Source of the DNA: Granulicella sibirica
GTDB lineage: Bacteria > Acidobacteriota > Terriglobia > Terriglobales > Acidobacteriaceae
Assembly: GCF_004115155.1 (NCBI RefSeq)
Contig: NZ_RDSM01000001.1
Location: 1,116,001-1,180,000, forward strand
Direction: 5' to 3'
DNA length: 64,000 bases
In this document: one piece after another, positions 34,273-43,817 of the stretch
Layout of the letters: the number at the start of each line of letters is the position of its first letter
How positions within the stretch are numbered: position 1 is the first letter of the stretch
Notes under the pieces: model-generated
The model's input: the letters and a program-made list of their open reading frames with translations, nothing else
Databases searched by the model: none
Told to the model about the DNA's origin: nothing
Position numbers and translations under genes: made by a program

Positions 34273-34307
34273 AACCCTAAAGTCTTCGAACGAAAGACTT
34301 TAGGGTT
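34273..34307 (+). repeat. Strong palindrome after patatin gene (candidate terminator)
   Basis: Perfect 14-base arms AACCCTAAAGTCTT and AAGACTTTAGGGTT with a 7-base loop (34287-34293), 22 bases after the patatin stop. A second hairpin, AAATAAAG/CTTTATTT, lies at 34341-34359, and the core AAAGTCTT recurs at 34331 and 34362. There is no clean T-run. The repeated core suggests a repeat family as much as a terminator. Confidence 0.6.
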
Positions 34308-34463
34308 GGACTTCGAGGATTTCGCCCGCTAAAGTCTTGAAAATAAAGAGCCTTTATTTGTAAAGTCTTGATTCTAAAGAACCTATCCACATCACGGGAG
34401 AGGGGCGTAAATAGCTCATCCGGGCGTTGGCGAGCAGAAGTGGGTGGAATGGAGCTCTCCGTA

Positions 34464-34469
34464 GATAAT
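34464..34469 (+). promoter_or_regulatory. -10-like box GATAAT directly before ppc
   Basis: GATAAT is followed by 7 bases and the ppc ATG, with no Shine-Dalgarno, as expected for a leaderless message. No clear -35. Confidence 0.35.
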
Positions 34470-34476
34470 CGTCGTT

Positions 34477-37293
34477 ATGCCGTCTCTATGGAGTCCAACC
34501 GATTGGCCGCAGCGTCTCGCGGAGCTGCAGGCCGCCACTGGTGATGTGAAAGAAGTTCCGCTGCGCCGCGATGTTCGCTCGCTGGGCATGCTGCTTGGCG
34601 AGGTGCTGCGTGAGCAGGCCGGAGAGCCGGTCTTTGAGGCTGTCGAAGAGTTGCGGAAGGTCGCCATCGCGCGACGGGAAGAGGATGCCGAAGGCGATGC
34701 GGCGGGGGCGCGGAGCCATCTGCAACAGGCTTTGTTTCGTGTTCACGGGCTGGACCTTGCCACCTCTTACAAACTTGCGCGAGCGTTCGGGTTCTACTTC
34801 GAACTGATTAACCTGGCTGAGACCAACCATCGGAAGCGGAGGAGGCTGGCGAGCCAGTTGCAGGTGGACGCCCCGCCGCAGCGTGGATCTTTGCGCGGAA
34901 CGCTGCGGAGGATGAAGGCAGCCGGATTGAGCGCCGAGGACGCGATGGCGATGCTGCGGCGGGTGTGCGTGACGCCGGTGTTCACGGCTCATCCGACGGA
35001 GGTGGCGCGCCGGTCGGTAATGTTCAAGCGCAGGCGGATTTCGGATTTACTCGAGCAGTTAGACAGAGTTCCGCAGCCGGAGGCTACTCTCGAAGGGCTT
35101 GAGCGGGATGTGCTGGCCGAGATCACGGCATTGTGGCAGACGGACGATGTTCGCAGCGCGCGGCCGACCGTGCGAGACGAGATCCGGATGGCTCTCGACT
35201 ACTACGAGTCCTCCCTCTTCGATACACTTCCGGTTCTGTACGAGGAGGTTGCCGCGGCGTTCTGTGCGGAGTATGGAATCAAGGAGACGGCGCTGCCGCA
35301 GCTCGTAAGCTTCGGATCCTGGATCGGCGGGGATCGCGACGGTAATCCGTTCGTGACGCCCGAGGCGACCCGCGAGGCGCTGGGCATGGCGAAGGCTCTG
35401 CTCTTTTGGCACTATGGGCAGCGGCTGCAATGGATCTTCGAGCAGTTGGGGAGCTCGACGCAGCAGGCTCCGGTTTCGGGTGAGTTGGAAGAGCTGCTCA
35501 AGCGATATCAGGCTGAGATACGGCTGTCCGGCCAGACGGAGATCAACTCCCGCTTCCCGTTCGAGTCGGTTCGGCTTGCAATCGTTTGCGTCATGATGCG
35601 GATTGGCGGGGTCCCTCAGGCTGCCGTTCTGAGCGGCGTAACCGTGGGGCTGAAGCCTTATGTAAACGGCGCGGAGATGGTTGCGGACCTGTTGATCGTT
35701 CGGACGAGCCTCGTTGAAAACCGTGGTGAACGGCTGGCGCGGATGCTTATCGATCCGCTCATCATGGAGGTGCGGACCTATGGGCTGCATCTGCAGACAC
35801 TGGATATCCGGCAGCATGCGCGCGTTCACGCGGTGGCGATCCAGGAACTTTCGGCCTGGAGTGCGCCGGTCGCGGGAAGACCCCTCAGCGTGCCGCCCGG
35901 GCTGTCGCCACAGACGCAGGAGGTACTCGATACCTTCCGGGCGATAGCGCAGTTGAAGACAGAGTACGAAGCGGAGACGATCCGCACTTATGTGATCAGC
36001 GGGGCGACGTCGGCCGAGGATGTGCTCCAGGTGGTGTGGCTTGGGCGGCTTGGCGGCGTGAGGATCGAGGCTGTTGAGGGCGATCCGGGGCTGATGCCGG
36101 TGCCGCTCTTCGAATCGATCGAAGACCTCCAGAATGCCCCGGCGATCTGCCGCGAGCTTTGGTCATCGGAGACCTATAAGCCTCTGCTCGAATCGTGGGG
36201 AATGAGGCAGGAGGTCATGCTCGGCTACTCCGACTCGAATAAGGATGGCGGCATGATCGCGAGCACGTGGGAGATCTACAAGGCTCACCGCGCGGTCCAT
36301 GCCGTGGCGCGTGAGTGCGGCGTGACACTGCGGCTGTTCCATGGCCGAGGCGGAACGGTGGGTCGGGGCGGCGGGCCTACGCACAGGGCGATCTACGCGC
36401 AGCCGCTCGACAGTTTTTCGGGCGAGATGCGCATCACCGAGCAGGGTGAAGTGCTGAACTGGAAATACTCGGATGTGGTGCTTGCGGAGAGAAACCTTGA
36501 ACTGATGATCGCGGCTTCGCTCGATGCCGTGGTTCGGCCCGATCGTATCGTCGCAAAGCCCGGCACGGCCTGTCTTACGGGCGAGTTGAAGCCAGAGTGG
36601 GAAAAGGTGCTCGATACGCTCTCCGAGACGTCGTATGCGTTCTATCGGAAGCACATCGTCGACGATGCCGAGGTCTTTACCTACTTCGAGCAGGCCACGC
36701 CGGTATCCGAACTGGAGCATGCGCAGATCGGCTCCAGACCGGCGCGCAGGACAGATAAGAAGGCCAAGCGGTCGATGGCCGACCTGCGTGCGATTCCGTG
36801 GGTGTTTGGATGGATGCAGAGCCGGCAGCTTGTTCCGGCATGGTTCGGCGTCGGGCATGCGCTTGCGAACTTCGCGGAGCAGCCTGATGGGATGGCTCTG
36901 CTACAGGTGATGGCGCGGGAGTTTCCGCTATTTCTTGACATGGTGAGAAACGTAGAGATGGCGCTAGCGAAATCGGACTTCGGGATCGCGCGTCTGTATG
37001 CGTCGCTGGTGGAGGACGAAGGCCTGCGGGATCGGGTGTTCTCGATGCTGGAGGCGGAGTTTACGTTGACGCAGAAGATGATTCTCGGCATCACCGGACA
37101 GACTTCGGTGCTGGAGAAGAATACGGTTCTGGAGCGGTCGATCCGGCTGCGGAATCCTTATGTCGATCCGATGAGCCTGATCCAGGTGGAGCTGATTCGG
37201 CGCAAGCGGGCCGGGGATGACTCGCAGGAGATGAACCGGGCGATTACGGCGACGATCAATGGGATTAGTGCGGGGCTAAGGAATACGGGTTGA
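34477..37293 (+). CDS. ppc: Phosphoenolpyruvate carboxylase
   Basis: Carboxylates PEP to oxaloacetate to refill the TCA cycle. The 938-residue length is typical. Signatures: the catalytic histidine motif VFTAHPTEVARRS, GSWIGGDRDGNPFVT, the second active-site histidine in FHGRGGTVGRGGGP, and GYSDSNKDGG. The C terminus (ATINGISAGLRNTG) is the usual Gly-ending tail. It stands as a single gene with palindromes on both sides. Confidence 0.97.
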   Translation: MPSLWSPTDWPQRLAELQAATGDVKEVPLRRDVRSLGMLLGEVLREQAGEPVFEAVEELRKVAIARREEDAEGDAAGARSHLQQALFRVHGLDLATSYKLARAFGFYFELINLAETNHRKRRRLASQLQVDAPPQRGSLRGTLRRMKAAGLSAEDAMAMLRRVCVTPVFTAHPTEVARRSVMFKRRRISDLLEQLDRVPQPEATLEGLERDVLAEITALWQTDDVRSARPTVRDEIRMALDYYESSLFDTLPVLYEEVAAAFCAEYGIKETALPQLVSFGSWIGGDRDGNPFVTPEATREALGMAKALLFWHYGQRLQWIFEQLGSSTQQAPVSGELEELLKRYQAEIRLSGQTEINSRFPFESVRLAIVCVMMRIGGVPQAAVLSGVTVGLKPYVNGAEMVADLLIVRTSLVENRGERLARMLIDPLIMEVRTYGLHLQTLDIRQHARVHAVAIQELSAWSAPVAGRPLSVPPGLSPQTQEVLDTFRAIAQLKTEYEAETIRTYVISGATSAEDVLQVVWLGRLGGVRIEAVEGDPGLMPVPLFESIEDLQNAPAICRELWSSETYKPLLESWGMRQEVMLGYSDSNKDGGMIASTWEIYKAHRAVHAVARECGVTLRLFHGRGGTVGRGGGPTHRAIYAQPLDSFSGEMRITEQGEVLNWKYSDVVLAERNLELMIAASLDAVVRPDRIVAKPGTACLTGELKPEWEKVLDTLSETSYAFYRKHIVDDAEVFTYFEQATPVSELEHAQIGSRPARRTDKKAKRSMADLRAIPWVFGWMQSRQLVPAWFGVGHALANFAEQPDGMALLQVMAREFPLFLDMVRNVEMALAKSDFGIARLYASLVEDEGLRDRVFSMLEAEFTLTQKMILGITGQTSVLEKNTVLERSIRLRNPYVDPMSLIQVELIRRKRAGDDSQEMNRAITATINGISAGLRNTG

Positions 37294-37333
37294 TTCTGTG
37301 GCGAGTTCGGCTCAGGGTTGGGCACCTGTGGCT

Positions 37334-37434
37334 CCCACCTTAGCGACGATGGTGCTGTCGCGAAGGTGGGGCACCCGGGCATCGTGCGGAGGGTGTCGGG
37401 TGCCTCACATCTCAGAGGCGAGATGTGAGGCACC
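37334..37434. repeat. Two adjacent intergenic palindromes between ppc and the GH29 gene
   Basis: First, arms CCCACCTTAGCGAC (37334-37347) and GTCGCGAAGGTGGG (37357-37370), one mismatch. Second, perfect 15-base arms GGTGCCTCACATCTC (37399-37413) and GAGATGTGAGGCACC (37420-37434), 6-base loop. They sit between convergent genes, so may terminate both transcripts, but lack T-runs and look like REP-type elements. Confidence 0.8.
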
Positions 37435-37451
37435 GAGTTTTAGGGGGTTAC

Positions 37452-39080
37452 TTACTTCGCTGGGAGGATTACGTCTTCGCCGTAGAGGGTGAGGAGTGGG
37501 TGTTTGAGGACGGCGCGGTACTCGTAGTGCTCGGCGGCATCGGGGTGGAAGGTGGCGGTGAACTCGCCGGGGTGAGGAGCGGGCTGGGTGGGGAGATGCT
37601 GCCAGCCGTGCAGGCGGGAGCGGGTGTCTTCGCCGGTGATGATGCGGTATTCGAAGCCGAACTCGGCTCCGGGAGCATCTTCAGGTGCGGACCAGCCTCC
37701 GTGGAAGATGACGGCGTCCGGCGTGACGGTCGCGGGCAGGGTGTGGACGACGGGTGGAGTGAATGCCTCCTCGACGTCGGTGAGCTTGATGACCGAGGGG
37801 TACGGCCACTGGTCGCTGTCGCGCAGACGCTGGGCGCGCATCACGTGGACGTGGAGACCATCGGCTTCCTGGTGGAAGGTGCTTTGGGGGTCGAGGTTGG
37901 GACGGTACTCGACGATCTTGTCGTTCTGGCCGAGGACGCCGACGGTCGTCTTCGGTGTGGCGCGAACGGTCTTGAGGACGAAGTCGCGGGCGGTGCCCCG
38001 CTTCCAGATGGGGGCGTTGTCCTCGTCGTCGACGATGGCGTAGAGGGCGTGGTGGTCCTTGGAGCGGGTGTACCAGACGTCGCCCTCGTTGGTCACGACC
38101 CAGGGGCGCGTGGCGTAGATGCAGTCGGAGTTGATGAACATCCAGGAGCCGAGGGTTTGGAGGGCTTCTTCCTGCTCGGGGGCGAGGGAACCGTCGGGTT
38201 TGGGTCCGACGTTGAGGAGGAGATTGCCGCCTCGGGAGCGGGTGTGGATGAGGATGCGGAGGAGATCGTGGACGGATTTGTAGTGCTCGTCGGAGGGCTG
38301 GTAGCCCCAGGCGGTGCCGATGGTCATGTTCGCCTCCCAAGCTCCGGGTAGAGGAGCGCCGGGGACGTTCTGCTCAGGGGTTTCGATGGCTCCGCGCGTG
38401 ATGACGGTATCGGGCTGGAGACGCCAGACGATGTCGCGAAGGCCCTTGGGCTCGCCATCGAAGAAGACGGCGGCGATGGGGCCGTAGTGGCTCATGAGTT
38501 CGGTCATCTGGTCCTGGTCGAGCTTAAGGAGACCGGGGTTGGCGCTCGGCTGCACGCCGGGAACGAGGCGCTCGATCTGCTTGTGGTTGGTATGGAGCCA
38601 GAGGAAGTCGTCAGGGGAGAAGTAGACGCCGGGAGCTACACCCTGCTTGCGGAAGGCGGTGAAGAGTTCGGCGGTGACGTCCTTGCCGTAGGGAGTGTGC
38701 ATGATGTTGAATGGCACGGTTTTGGTGTCCCACATGGCGAAGCCGTTGTGATGTTTGGTGGTGAACATCATGTAGCGGAAGCCGGCGAGGCGGGCGAGGC
38801 GGGCGAGGGCGTCGGGGTCGAAGTGGGTTGGGTCGAAGGTCTGAGGGAGATCCTTGTAGAAGCGGTCGACGTACTCGTCGCTGGCGCCGGCGAGCGAATG
38901 GCTGATGATGACGCCGAGTTGCGAATCGATGCTCCAGTGGATGAAGAGGCCGAGGCCCTGGTCACGGAACCACTCGAGGCGCTCGGCCTTGTTCGCGTCC
39001 TGCACCGGTGCCTGGGCGGATGAGGCGGTGAGAGAGCAAAGGAGGGTGAGGCAGGCCAGGGCGCGCGTGCGGGTGAGCAT
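37452..39080 (-). CDS. Secreted alpha-L-fucosidase (GH29)
   Basis: A 542-residue exported glycoside hydrolase removing terminal alpha-L-fucose. After a signal peptide (MLTRTRALACLTLLCSLTAS) come the family motifs WFRDQGLGLFIHWS, YMMFTTKHHNGFAMWDT and the nucleophile region IAAVFFDGEPKG; NLLLNVGPKPDGSL marks the end of the barrel and a beta-sandwich domain follows. It belongs to the plant- or mucin-glycan degrading set of the organism. Its neighbour, a SUFU-domain protein, is unrelated in function as far as visible. Confidence 0.93.
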   Translation of the reverse strand: MLTRTRALACLTLLCSLTASSAQAPVQDANKAERLEWFRDQGLGLFIHWSIDSQLGVIISHSLAGASDEYVDRFYKDLPQTFDPTHFDPDALARLARLAGFRYMMFTTKHHNGFAMWDTKTVPFNIMHTPYGKDVTAELFTAFRKQGVAPGVYFSPDDFLWLHTNHKQIERLVPGVQPSANPGLLKLDQDQMTELMSHYGPIAAVFFDGEPKGLRDIVWRLQPDTVITRGAIETPEQNVPGAPLPGAWEANMTIGTAWGYQPSDEHYKSVHDLLRILIHTRSRGGNLLLNVGPKPDGSLAPEQEEALQTLGSWMFINSDCIYATRPWVVTNEGDVWYTRSKDHHALYAIVDDEDNAPIWKRGTARDFVLKTVRATPKTTVGVLGQNDKIVEYRPNLDPQSTFHQEADGLHVHVMRAQRLRDSDQWPYPSVIKLTDVEEAFTPPVVHTLPATVTPDAVIFHGGWSAPEDAPGAEFGFEYRIITGEDTRSRLHGWQHLPTQPAPHPGEFTATFHPDAAEHYEYRAVLKHPLLTLYGEDVILPAK

Positions 39081-39139
39081 GGGTGGAGTTTACCCGCAGC
39101 GGCTCGGAATTTGTCTGCGGCAGATGACCTAGGCGACCG

Positions 39140-39769
39140 CTATTGGGTGGAGGCAACGCTCGGCCGGAGAGGATCGAGGAGTTCGGTGACACCCATGGAG
39201 ACAAACTTTTCCGAGAGCGCCGCGTATCCGCGAAGGCGCTTGAGGATCATCTCTTCGGGAGTGCAAGGAAAGACGGGCAGAAGCCAGATGACCTCATCGT
39301 CGCCGGCTTCGATGGCGATGAAGTCCTCGGGCATGAGCAGGGGCTGAAGCATGGAGACGCCGGTGAAGCGCCCGGCGAGGTCGAGCGCGTGGGGAATGGG
39401 GACGGAGTGGCCGTAGCCAAGCCAGGTGTCGTGCTCGAAGGGAAAGCGGGCGCACTCCTGGAGGAGGAAGAAGGGCCAGGCGAACTCGGCCTCGCGCCAG
39501 CCGCGATTGATCATGCTGAGCGGCCAGTCGGCGGGGAGGCACAGGAAGCACTCGGCGCGGGCGCTCTCATCCATGCCGGCAGGGACGTTCATGGGGCGAT
39601 TGCTCATACCGGAGGTGACGATGATGAAGTAGGGCCGTGCTTCGGAGGGCATCACTACGTGAAGGCTCACGGGATTGGGGAGCTTGCTCTCTTCGTGGAG
39701 CACGAACATCTCAGAGCCAGAGAAATAGGCCTGGAGATGATCGTCGATAGCTTCTAAGCCGAAAGGCAT
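39140..39769 (-). CDS. Suppressor-of-fused (SUFU) domain protein
   Basis: A 209-residue cytoplasmic protein of the bacterial SUFU-domain family: VSLHVVMPSEARPYFIIVTS, ESARAECFLCLPADWPLS and the C-terminal VIWLLPVFPCTPEEMILKRL are characteristic. ATG 39769 has a purine-rich AAGGAAG before it and fits other members; the upstream 18 codons are Pro-rich shadow. Such proteins are often immunity-like or of unknown function; no toxin gene is adjacent. Confidence 0.85.
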   Translation of the reverse strand: MPFGLEAIDDHLQAYFSGSEMFVLHEESKLPNPVSLHVVMPSEARPYFIIVTSGMSNRPMNVPAGMDESARAECFLCLPADWPLSMINRGWREAEFAWPFFLLQECARFPFEHDTWLGYGHSVPIPHALDLAGRFTGVSMLQPLLMPEDFIAIEAGDDEVIWLLPVFPCTPEEMILKRLRGYAALSEKFVSMGVTELLDPLRPSVASTQ

Positions 39770-39996
39770 GGTCTTCCTTGGACGAGCGGGGAGATGGTTT
39801 GGAGGGGGCCGGGAGACCGGCACGCAGGTTCCGCAAGGCCTCGGGCTGGGACGAGTACCCGTGGGTCTAAACCTCGAACCCAGAAGCCTTGTGACTCTCG
39901 GACACCCGCGCGCACATGGGAGAGGGTCTCTTCGTAAAGATTCTTAAAGGACCAGCTAAGTTGTCCAAATGACGGAGTATTGCTGAATTCACTTAA

Positions 39997-40731
39997 CTAA
40001 AGCGAGCCGCCCTCGCGGATGGCAGTCGCCTTATCTTTCTCGAAGGTGACGGTGACAGGATGGCCCTGATGTTCGTAGACAACGCTGCGGTTGCCGTAGT
40101 CGGTACTTTGGCTGCTGCTAACCTGGCCAAGCGAGAGTTGGGCCTGGCGCTCATTCATTCCGGGGATGGCGCGGTGTTCGTCGATGGCCTTCCAGGTGTC
40201 GGAGGGCCACTTTTTGTAGAGGTTGTGGGGATCTTGGTAGAAGAAGATCTCGTCGACGTAGAAGGTGTACTGGCCTTTGTCCCGGTAGCCGATGGGAACA
40301 GCGTATTCGGCCTGCGAGCCGGGCTTGGTGAAGATGAAGAGGACGTGGCGGTCGCCGCCGGGGATGCGGAAAGTGGCGGCCTTGGGTGCGACGGCTTCGA
40401 TGGCATCCTTAATGTCGATCCTATCGGCTCCGAGGAGGATACCGGCAGAGTGAGCGTAGTCGACCTTGTGCGCGGCATAGGGGAAGTAGTCCATCTGGCC
40501 GCCGGCGGAGATCCAGAGCGGCTTGCCGGAGAGGTCTTTGACGTCCTGCAGGGTGGAGGGGCGGGTCTTCTTGAGGAAGACCATATCGTCGTCGGAGACG
40601 GTCCAGGTCGAGGAGGTCTGCGTCGGTGCGACGGCTTCATGGCGCTCACGGTAGATGAGACCGACACGAATCCCGACGGCGGCGATCAAGATAAGCGTCC
40701 CGCCAAGTGCCCACTTCTTGCCTGAATCCAT
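39997..40731 (-). CDS. Hypothetical membrane-anchored protein
   Basis: A 244-residue protein with one N-terminal membrane helix (WALGGTLILIAAVGIRVGLI) and an exported domain: FLKKTRPSTLQDVKDLSGKP, GGQMDYFPYAAHKVDYAHSA, YRDKGQYTFYVDEIFFYQDP. The ATG at 40731 has GGAGG 9 bases before it. It starts 42 bases after the MFS gene stop on the same strand, following TolC and MFS, so it may belong to that efflux unit. No family recognised with confidence. Confidence 0.75.
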   Translation of the reverse strand: MDSGKKWALGGTLILIAAVGIRVGLIYRERHEAVAPTQTSSTWTVSDDDMVFLKKTRPSTLQDVKDLSGKPLWISAGGQMDYFPYAAHKVDYAHSAGILLGADRIDIKDAIEAVAPKAATFRIPGGDRHVLFIFTKPGSQAEYAVPIGYRDKGQYTFYVDEIFFYQDPHNLYKKWPSDTWKAIDEHRAIPGMNERQAQLSLGQVSSSQSTDYGNRSVVYEHQGHPVTVTFEKDKATAIREGGSL

Positions 40732-40773
40732 ACTTCCTGTCCTCCGGTTCAAAACATCACGATAGAACAAAGC

Positions 40774-42090
40774 CTAATCGGCTGGCTCGGCGATGCTCTG
40801 TTCCCAGTTCGATTCCATCAGCGACTCGGCGGTCAACTGGTCTGCGTTGCGAAGCCGGGGAAAGAGGACAGAGGCCCCGGCTGTCACGAGGAGTGAGCCG
40901 ATACCACCGAAGACGACAGCGCGGACAGCTCCAAACCAGTGCGCGGTCACACCGCTTTCGAACTCGCCAAACTCGTTCGATGCACCCACGAAGAGCCAGT
41001 TCACCGCGCTGACGCGGCCCCGCATCTCGGGCGGGGTGGCGAGTTGTAGGACGCTAGACCGGATGACGACGGAGACCATGTCGCTTGCGCCTATGGCAAC
41101 GAGCGCGACAAGAGAGACCCACAGGTTCCGCGAGAGGCCGAAAACCACCGTCGCAAAGCCGAAGATGGCGACGCAGGTGAGCATGCGGATTCCCGCACGG
41201 CGCTGGATCGGCCAGATGGTGAGGATAAGGCTCACGGCGAGCGCTCCCATAGACGGCATGGCGCGCAGCAGTCCAAGCCCGCGTGGACCGGCGTGAAGGA
41301 TGTCTTCGGAGAAGATCGGCAGAAGCGCTACTGCGCCACCAAGCAGAACGGCGAAGAGATCGAGCGAGATCGAACCGAGCAGAAGTTTCGTGCTCCAGAC
41401 ATATTCGAGGCCAGCGAGCATCGTGTCGAGCGAGAACGCTTTCTTCTCATTCACCACCATCTTCGGATGGATCATGCCAATCAGAATGAGGAAGCCGCAG
41501 AGCATGAGCACGGTGAACCCGTACACAATGGGCGGCCCGTTCCAGCGCCCGATCGCGCCGGAGAAGCGCAGGGTGAAGAGGATGCCGCCAAGTGCAGGAC
41601 CGGCGATGTTAGCGGTCTGGAAGATGGTCGCGCCCCACGTGACGGCATTGACGAAATGCTCTTTGGGCACGAGGCTTGGCAGAAGTGCGCTCGCGGCGGG
41701 ACCGCTGAAGGCGCGTCCGGTACCGATCCCAAAAAGCACAAGGTAGATCGGCCAGATGTGCTGTCCAGGATGGAGACCAAGCCATAGAAGGACGCTCGAG
41801 CAGATGGCCTGCAGGGTGTAGCAGGCGAGGATGACCATCCGGCGGTCGTAGCGATCCGCGATGTGTCCAGCAGGAAGAACGAAAAAGAGTCCCGGGACGA
41901 ACAACGCGAGCCCCGTGTATCCAAGGGCAAGTGCGGAGTGGGTGATCTGGTAGACGTGCCAGGCAACGGCGACCGACTGCGCTTCCGCGCCAAGGATCAC
42001 AAGGAGGCGGGCCGCCTGGTAAAGAACGAAGTCCTTGGAGCCAAACGCACTGCCTGCAGCCAGTTTGCCCCGTTTTTCACCGTCCGCCAT
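40774..42090 (-). CDS. MFS transporter (EntS/DHA3-like)
   Basis: A 438-residue, about 12-helix transporter. Start region FVLYQAARLLVILGAEAQSV and loop-2 motif PAGHIADRYDRRMVI; conserved GTGRAFSGPAASALLPSLVP in helix 4/5, as in enterobactin-exporter-type MFS_3. It follows a TolC-family gene by 47 bases on the same strand. Together they could move a substrate across both membranes, though no periplasmic adaptor is present. Confidence 0.9.
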   Translation of the reverse strand: MADGEKRGKLAAGSAFGSKDFVLYQAARLLVILGAEAQSVAVAWHVYQITHSALALGYTGLALFVPGLFFVLPAGHIADRYDRRMVILACYTLQAICSSVLLWLGLHPGQHIWPIYLVLFGIGTGRAFSGPAASALLPSLVPKEHFVNAVTWGATIFQTANIAGPALGGILFTLRFSGAIGRWNGPPIVYGFTVLMLCGFLILIGMIHPKMVVNEKKAFSLDTMLAGLEYVWSTKLLLGSISLDLFAVLLGGAVALLPIFSEDILHAGPRGLGLLRAMPSMGALAVSLILTIWPIQRRAGIRMLTCVAIFGFATVVFGLSRNLWVSLVALVAIGASDMVSVVIRSSVLQLATPPEMRGRVSAVNWLFVGASNEFGEFESGVTAHWFGAVRAVVFGGIGSLLVTAGASVLFPRLRNADQLTAESLMESNWEQSIAEPAD

Positions 42091-42137
42091 AACCTCTATG
42101 CTTTCACACTTCCAGCGCTGCTCACGAGAGCCGGAGA

Positions 42138-43706
42138 TCAGTGACCGAGATAGGTCTTGTACTGCGCCTCGACGACACCGATGTTTCGCGCCAGCCCGAG
42201 CTTCGCCTGGTTGTTCTGGAATGTGCTGTTGATGAGGCGGGCCTGAGCGTCGGCTAGTGTCGCCTGCGCCTGGACTACGGGCAAGCTATCGTCGACCCCC
42301 GCCTTATACCGCTGTACAGTGTCATCCAACTCCTGCGCGGCGAGTTCGACATTACTCTTCGCGTATTTCACGAGCTCCGCGGTCGACGCGACGTCGAGCA
42401 TGCTGGAACGAATCTGCTGATCGATGGTGATCTTCGTCGACTCCGTCTGCTGCCGCAGGCTCGAGAGCTGCGCGTCGGCGACCTCGCGCTCTCCGCGGAA
42501 CTGCGCTTCTTTGAAGATGGGGATCTTCATCGTTCCCTGGGCAGTGAAGACGCCGTGATAAAGGCCAGTCGTCTCGCCGAGAACGCCGTAGTAGCCGTTG
42601 AACGCCAGCGTGGGCAGATATTCGTAGCGTGCCGCCTTGCGCTCGCGCTCGGTGGCCTGCGCTTCGACATCGAGCATTTGAAGATCCTTGCGGTTGGCAA
42701 GGGCGAGCTTCAGGGCGTCTTCATGCGACATGGCCGCGAGGTCGGCATAGGGAATGGTGTCCGTAAGAGTCAGTTCCTGGTCAGCCGGCAGACCCATAAT
42801 GCGGTTAAGGGCAATCTTGTCCTTCTCCCAGGTATTTTCCGCCTGGATGACCGCCTGCTGCTGTGTCTGCTGCTGCACATGAGCGCGAAGCACATCGATA
42901 TTGGGGGCGATGCCAGCGTCGTGCGAGAGTGTCGCCTGCCGCAGGACGGCGTTGTCAGCATCGAGGAGAGCCCGGGCGTCCGTGATCTGGGAGGCGTCGG
43001 CGATGATCCGGAGATAAGCGTTTCCGACCGAGAGAACGACTTTGTCGCGCCCATCTCCGACTCCAAGCCGAGTGGCATCCGCCGCCTTCTGGGCGGCGCG
43101 ATACAGGAAGTAGGACGGTAGATCAAAGAGAGCCTGGTCGACGTTAAGCTGCGCCGACGTCGTGTTGACCTTGACGATGACCGGGATCTCTCCGGGGGTG
43201 AATCCGAATGCCGCGAGAGCCGAGGGCTTGAAGCCCATGGCGGCGAGGTTGAGTTCCTGGGTATTCGTTTGAGCGGTCGCGGTTACCGTGGGGAGGAGCG
43301 CGTTTTCGACCGTGAGGATCTCGCCACGAACGGCGCGATCCTGGATGCGGAGTTGCTGAAGCTGGTAGTTGCTCTTCATCGCGAAAGCGATCGCATCTTC
43401 GAGAGAGAGCGAGAGCGGACCGGCTGTCGCCCTGGGAACGATTGTTCCACCCGACGTCTGAAGCGCTCCGTTCGAGGCGGCAACGGCGCTCGGAGCCTGA
43501 GGAAGCGCATCAGCCGACGGCGATGGATAGGCGATGTTCGCGCTTACCAAAGGGGCTGGAGTCACATTCTGAGCGCCGGCGGAGAGCGCGACGGAAAGGG
43601 CGGCCGAAAGCACGCCAAAGCCCTTGAGAGGGGTAAGGACAGCCGTCCTGCAGCTCAATCCGGAGCGCCGTTTGGCGTCCAAGGTGCGATTCTTCTTTGA
43701 GTTCAC
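42138..43706 (-). CDS. TolC-family outer membrane efflux protein
   Basis: A 522-residue outer-membrane channel. After an export signal (LKGFGVLSAALSVALSAGAQ) two OEP repeats follow, with the usual LSLEDAIAFAMKSNYQLQQL opening and long coiled helices (ATERERKAARYEYLPTLAFN; VQAQATLADAQARLINSTFQ). Forms the exit duct for an inner-membrane pump. The adjacent MFS gene is the likely partner. Divergent from the DsbA-like gene at 43818. Confidence 0.92.
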   Translation of the reverse strand: MNSKKNRTLDAKRRSGLSCRTAVLTPLKGFGVLSAALSVALSAGAQNVTPAPLVSANIAYPSPSADALPQAPSAVAASNGALQTSGGTIVPRATAGPLSLSLEDAIAFAMKSNYQLQQLRIQDRAVRGEILTVENALLPTVTATAQTNTQELNLAAMGFKPSALAAFGFTPGEIPVIVKVNTTSAQLNVDQALFDLPSYFLYRAAQKAADATRLGVGDGRDKVVLSVGNAYLRIIADASQITDARALLDADNAVLRQATLSHDAGIAPNIDVLRAHVQQQTQQQAVIQAENTWEKDKIALNRIMGLPADQELTLTDTIPYADLAAMSHEDALKLALANRKDLQMLDVEAQATERERKAARYEYLPTLAFNGYYGVLGETTGLYHGVFTAQGTMKIPIFKEAQFRGEREVADAQLSSLRQQTESTKITIDQQIRSSMLDVASTAELVKYAKSNVELAAQELDDTVQRYKAGVDDSLPVVQAQATLADAQARLINSTFQNNQAKLGLARNIGVVEAQYKTYLGH

Positions 43707-43817
43707 ACCTTTTAGAGTGCCACGAGGCCCCGGCGGTTGCGAAATGACGCAAGGAATTGTGGCGGATAGGCGCGCCTGGCTTCCGGGCTGCTCGGCTAGA
43801 ATACGGAAGGAACTCTT

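Noticed and set aside
39824..39996. tRNA gene on the minus strand (GGTTCGA-like motif)
   Set aside because: A T-loop-like motif is present but no acceptor stem, D-arm or anticodon arm can be drawn around it.
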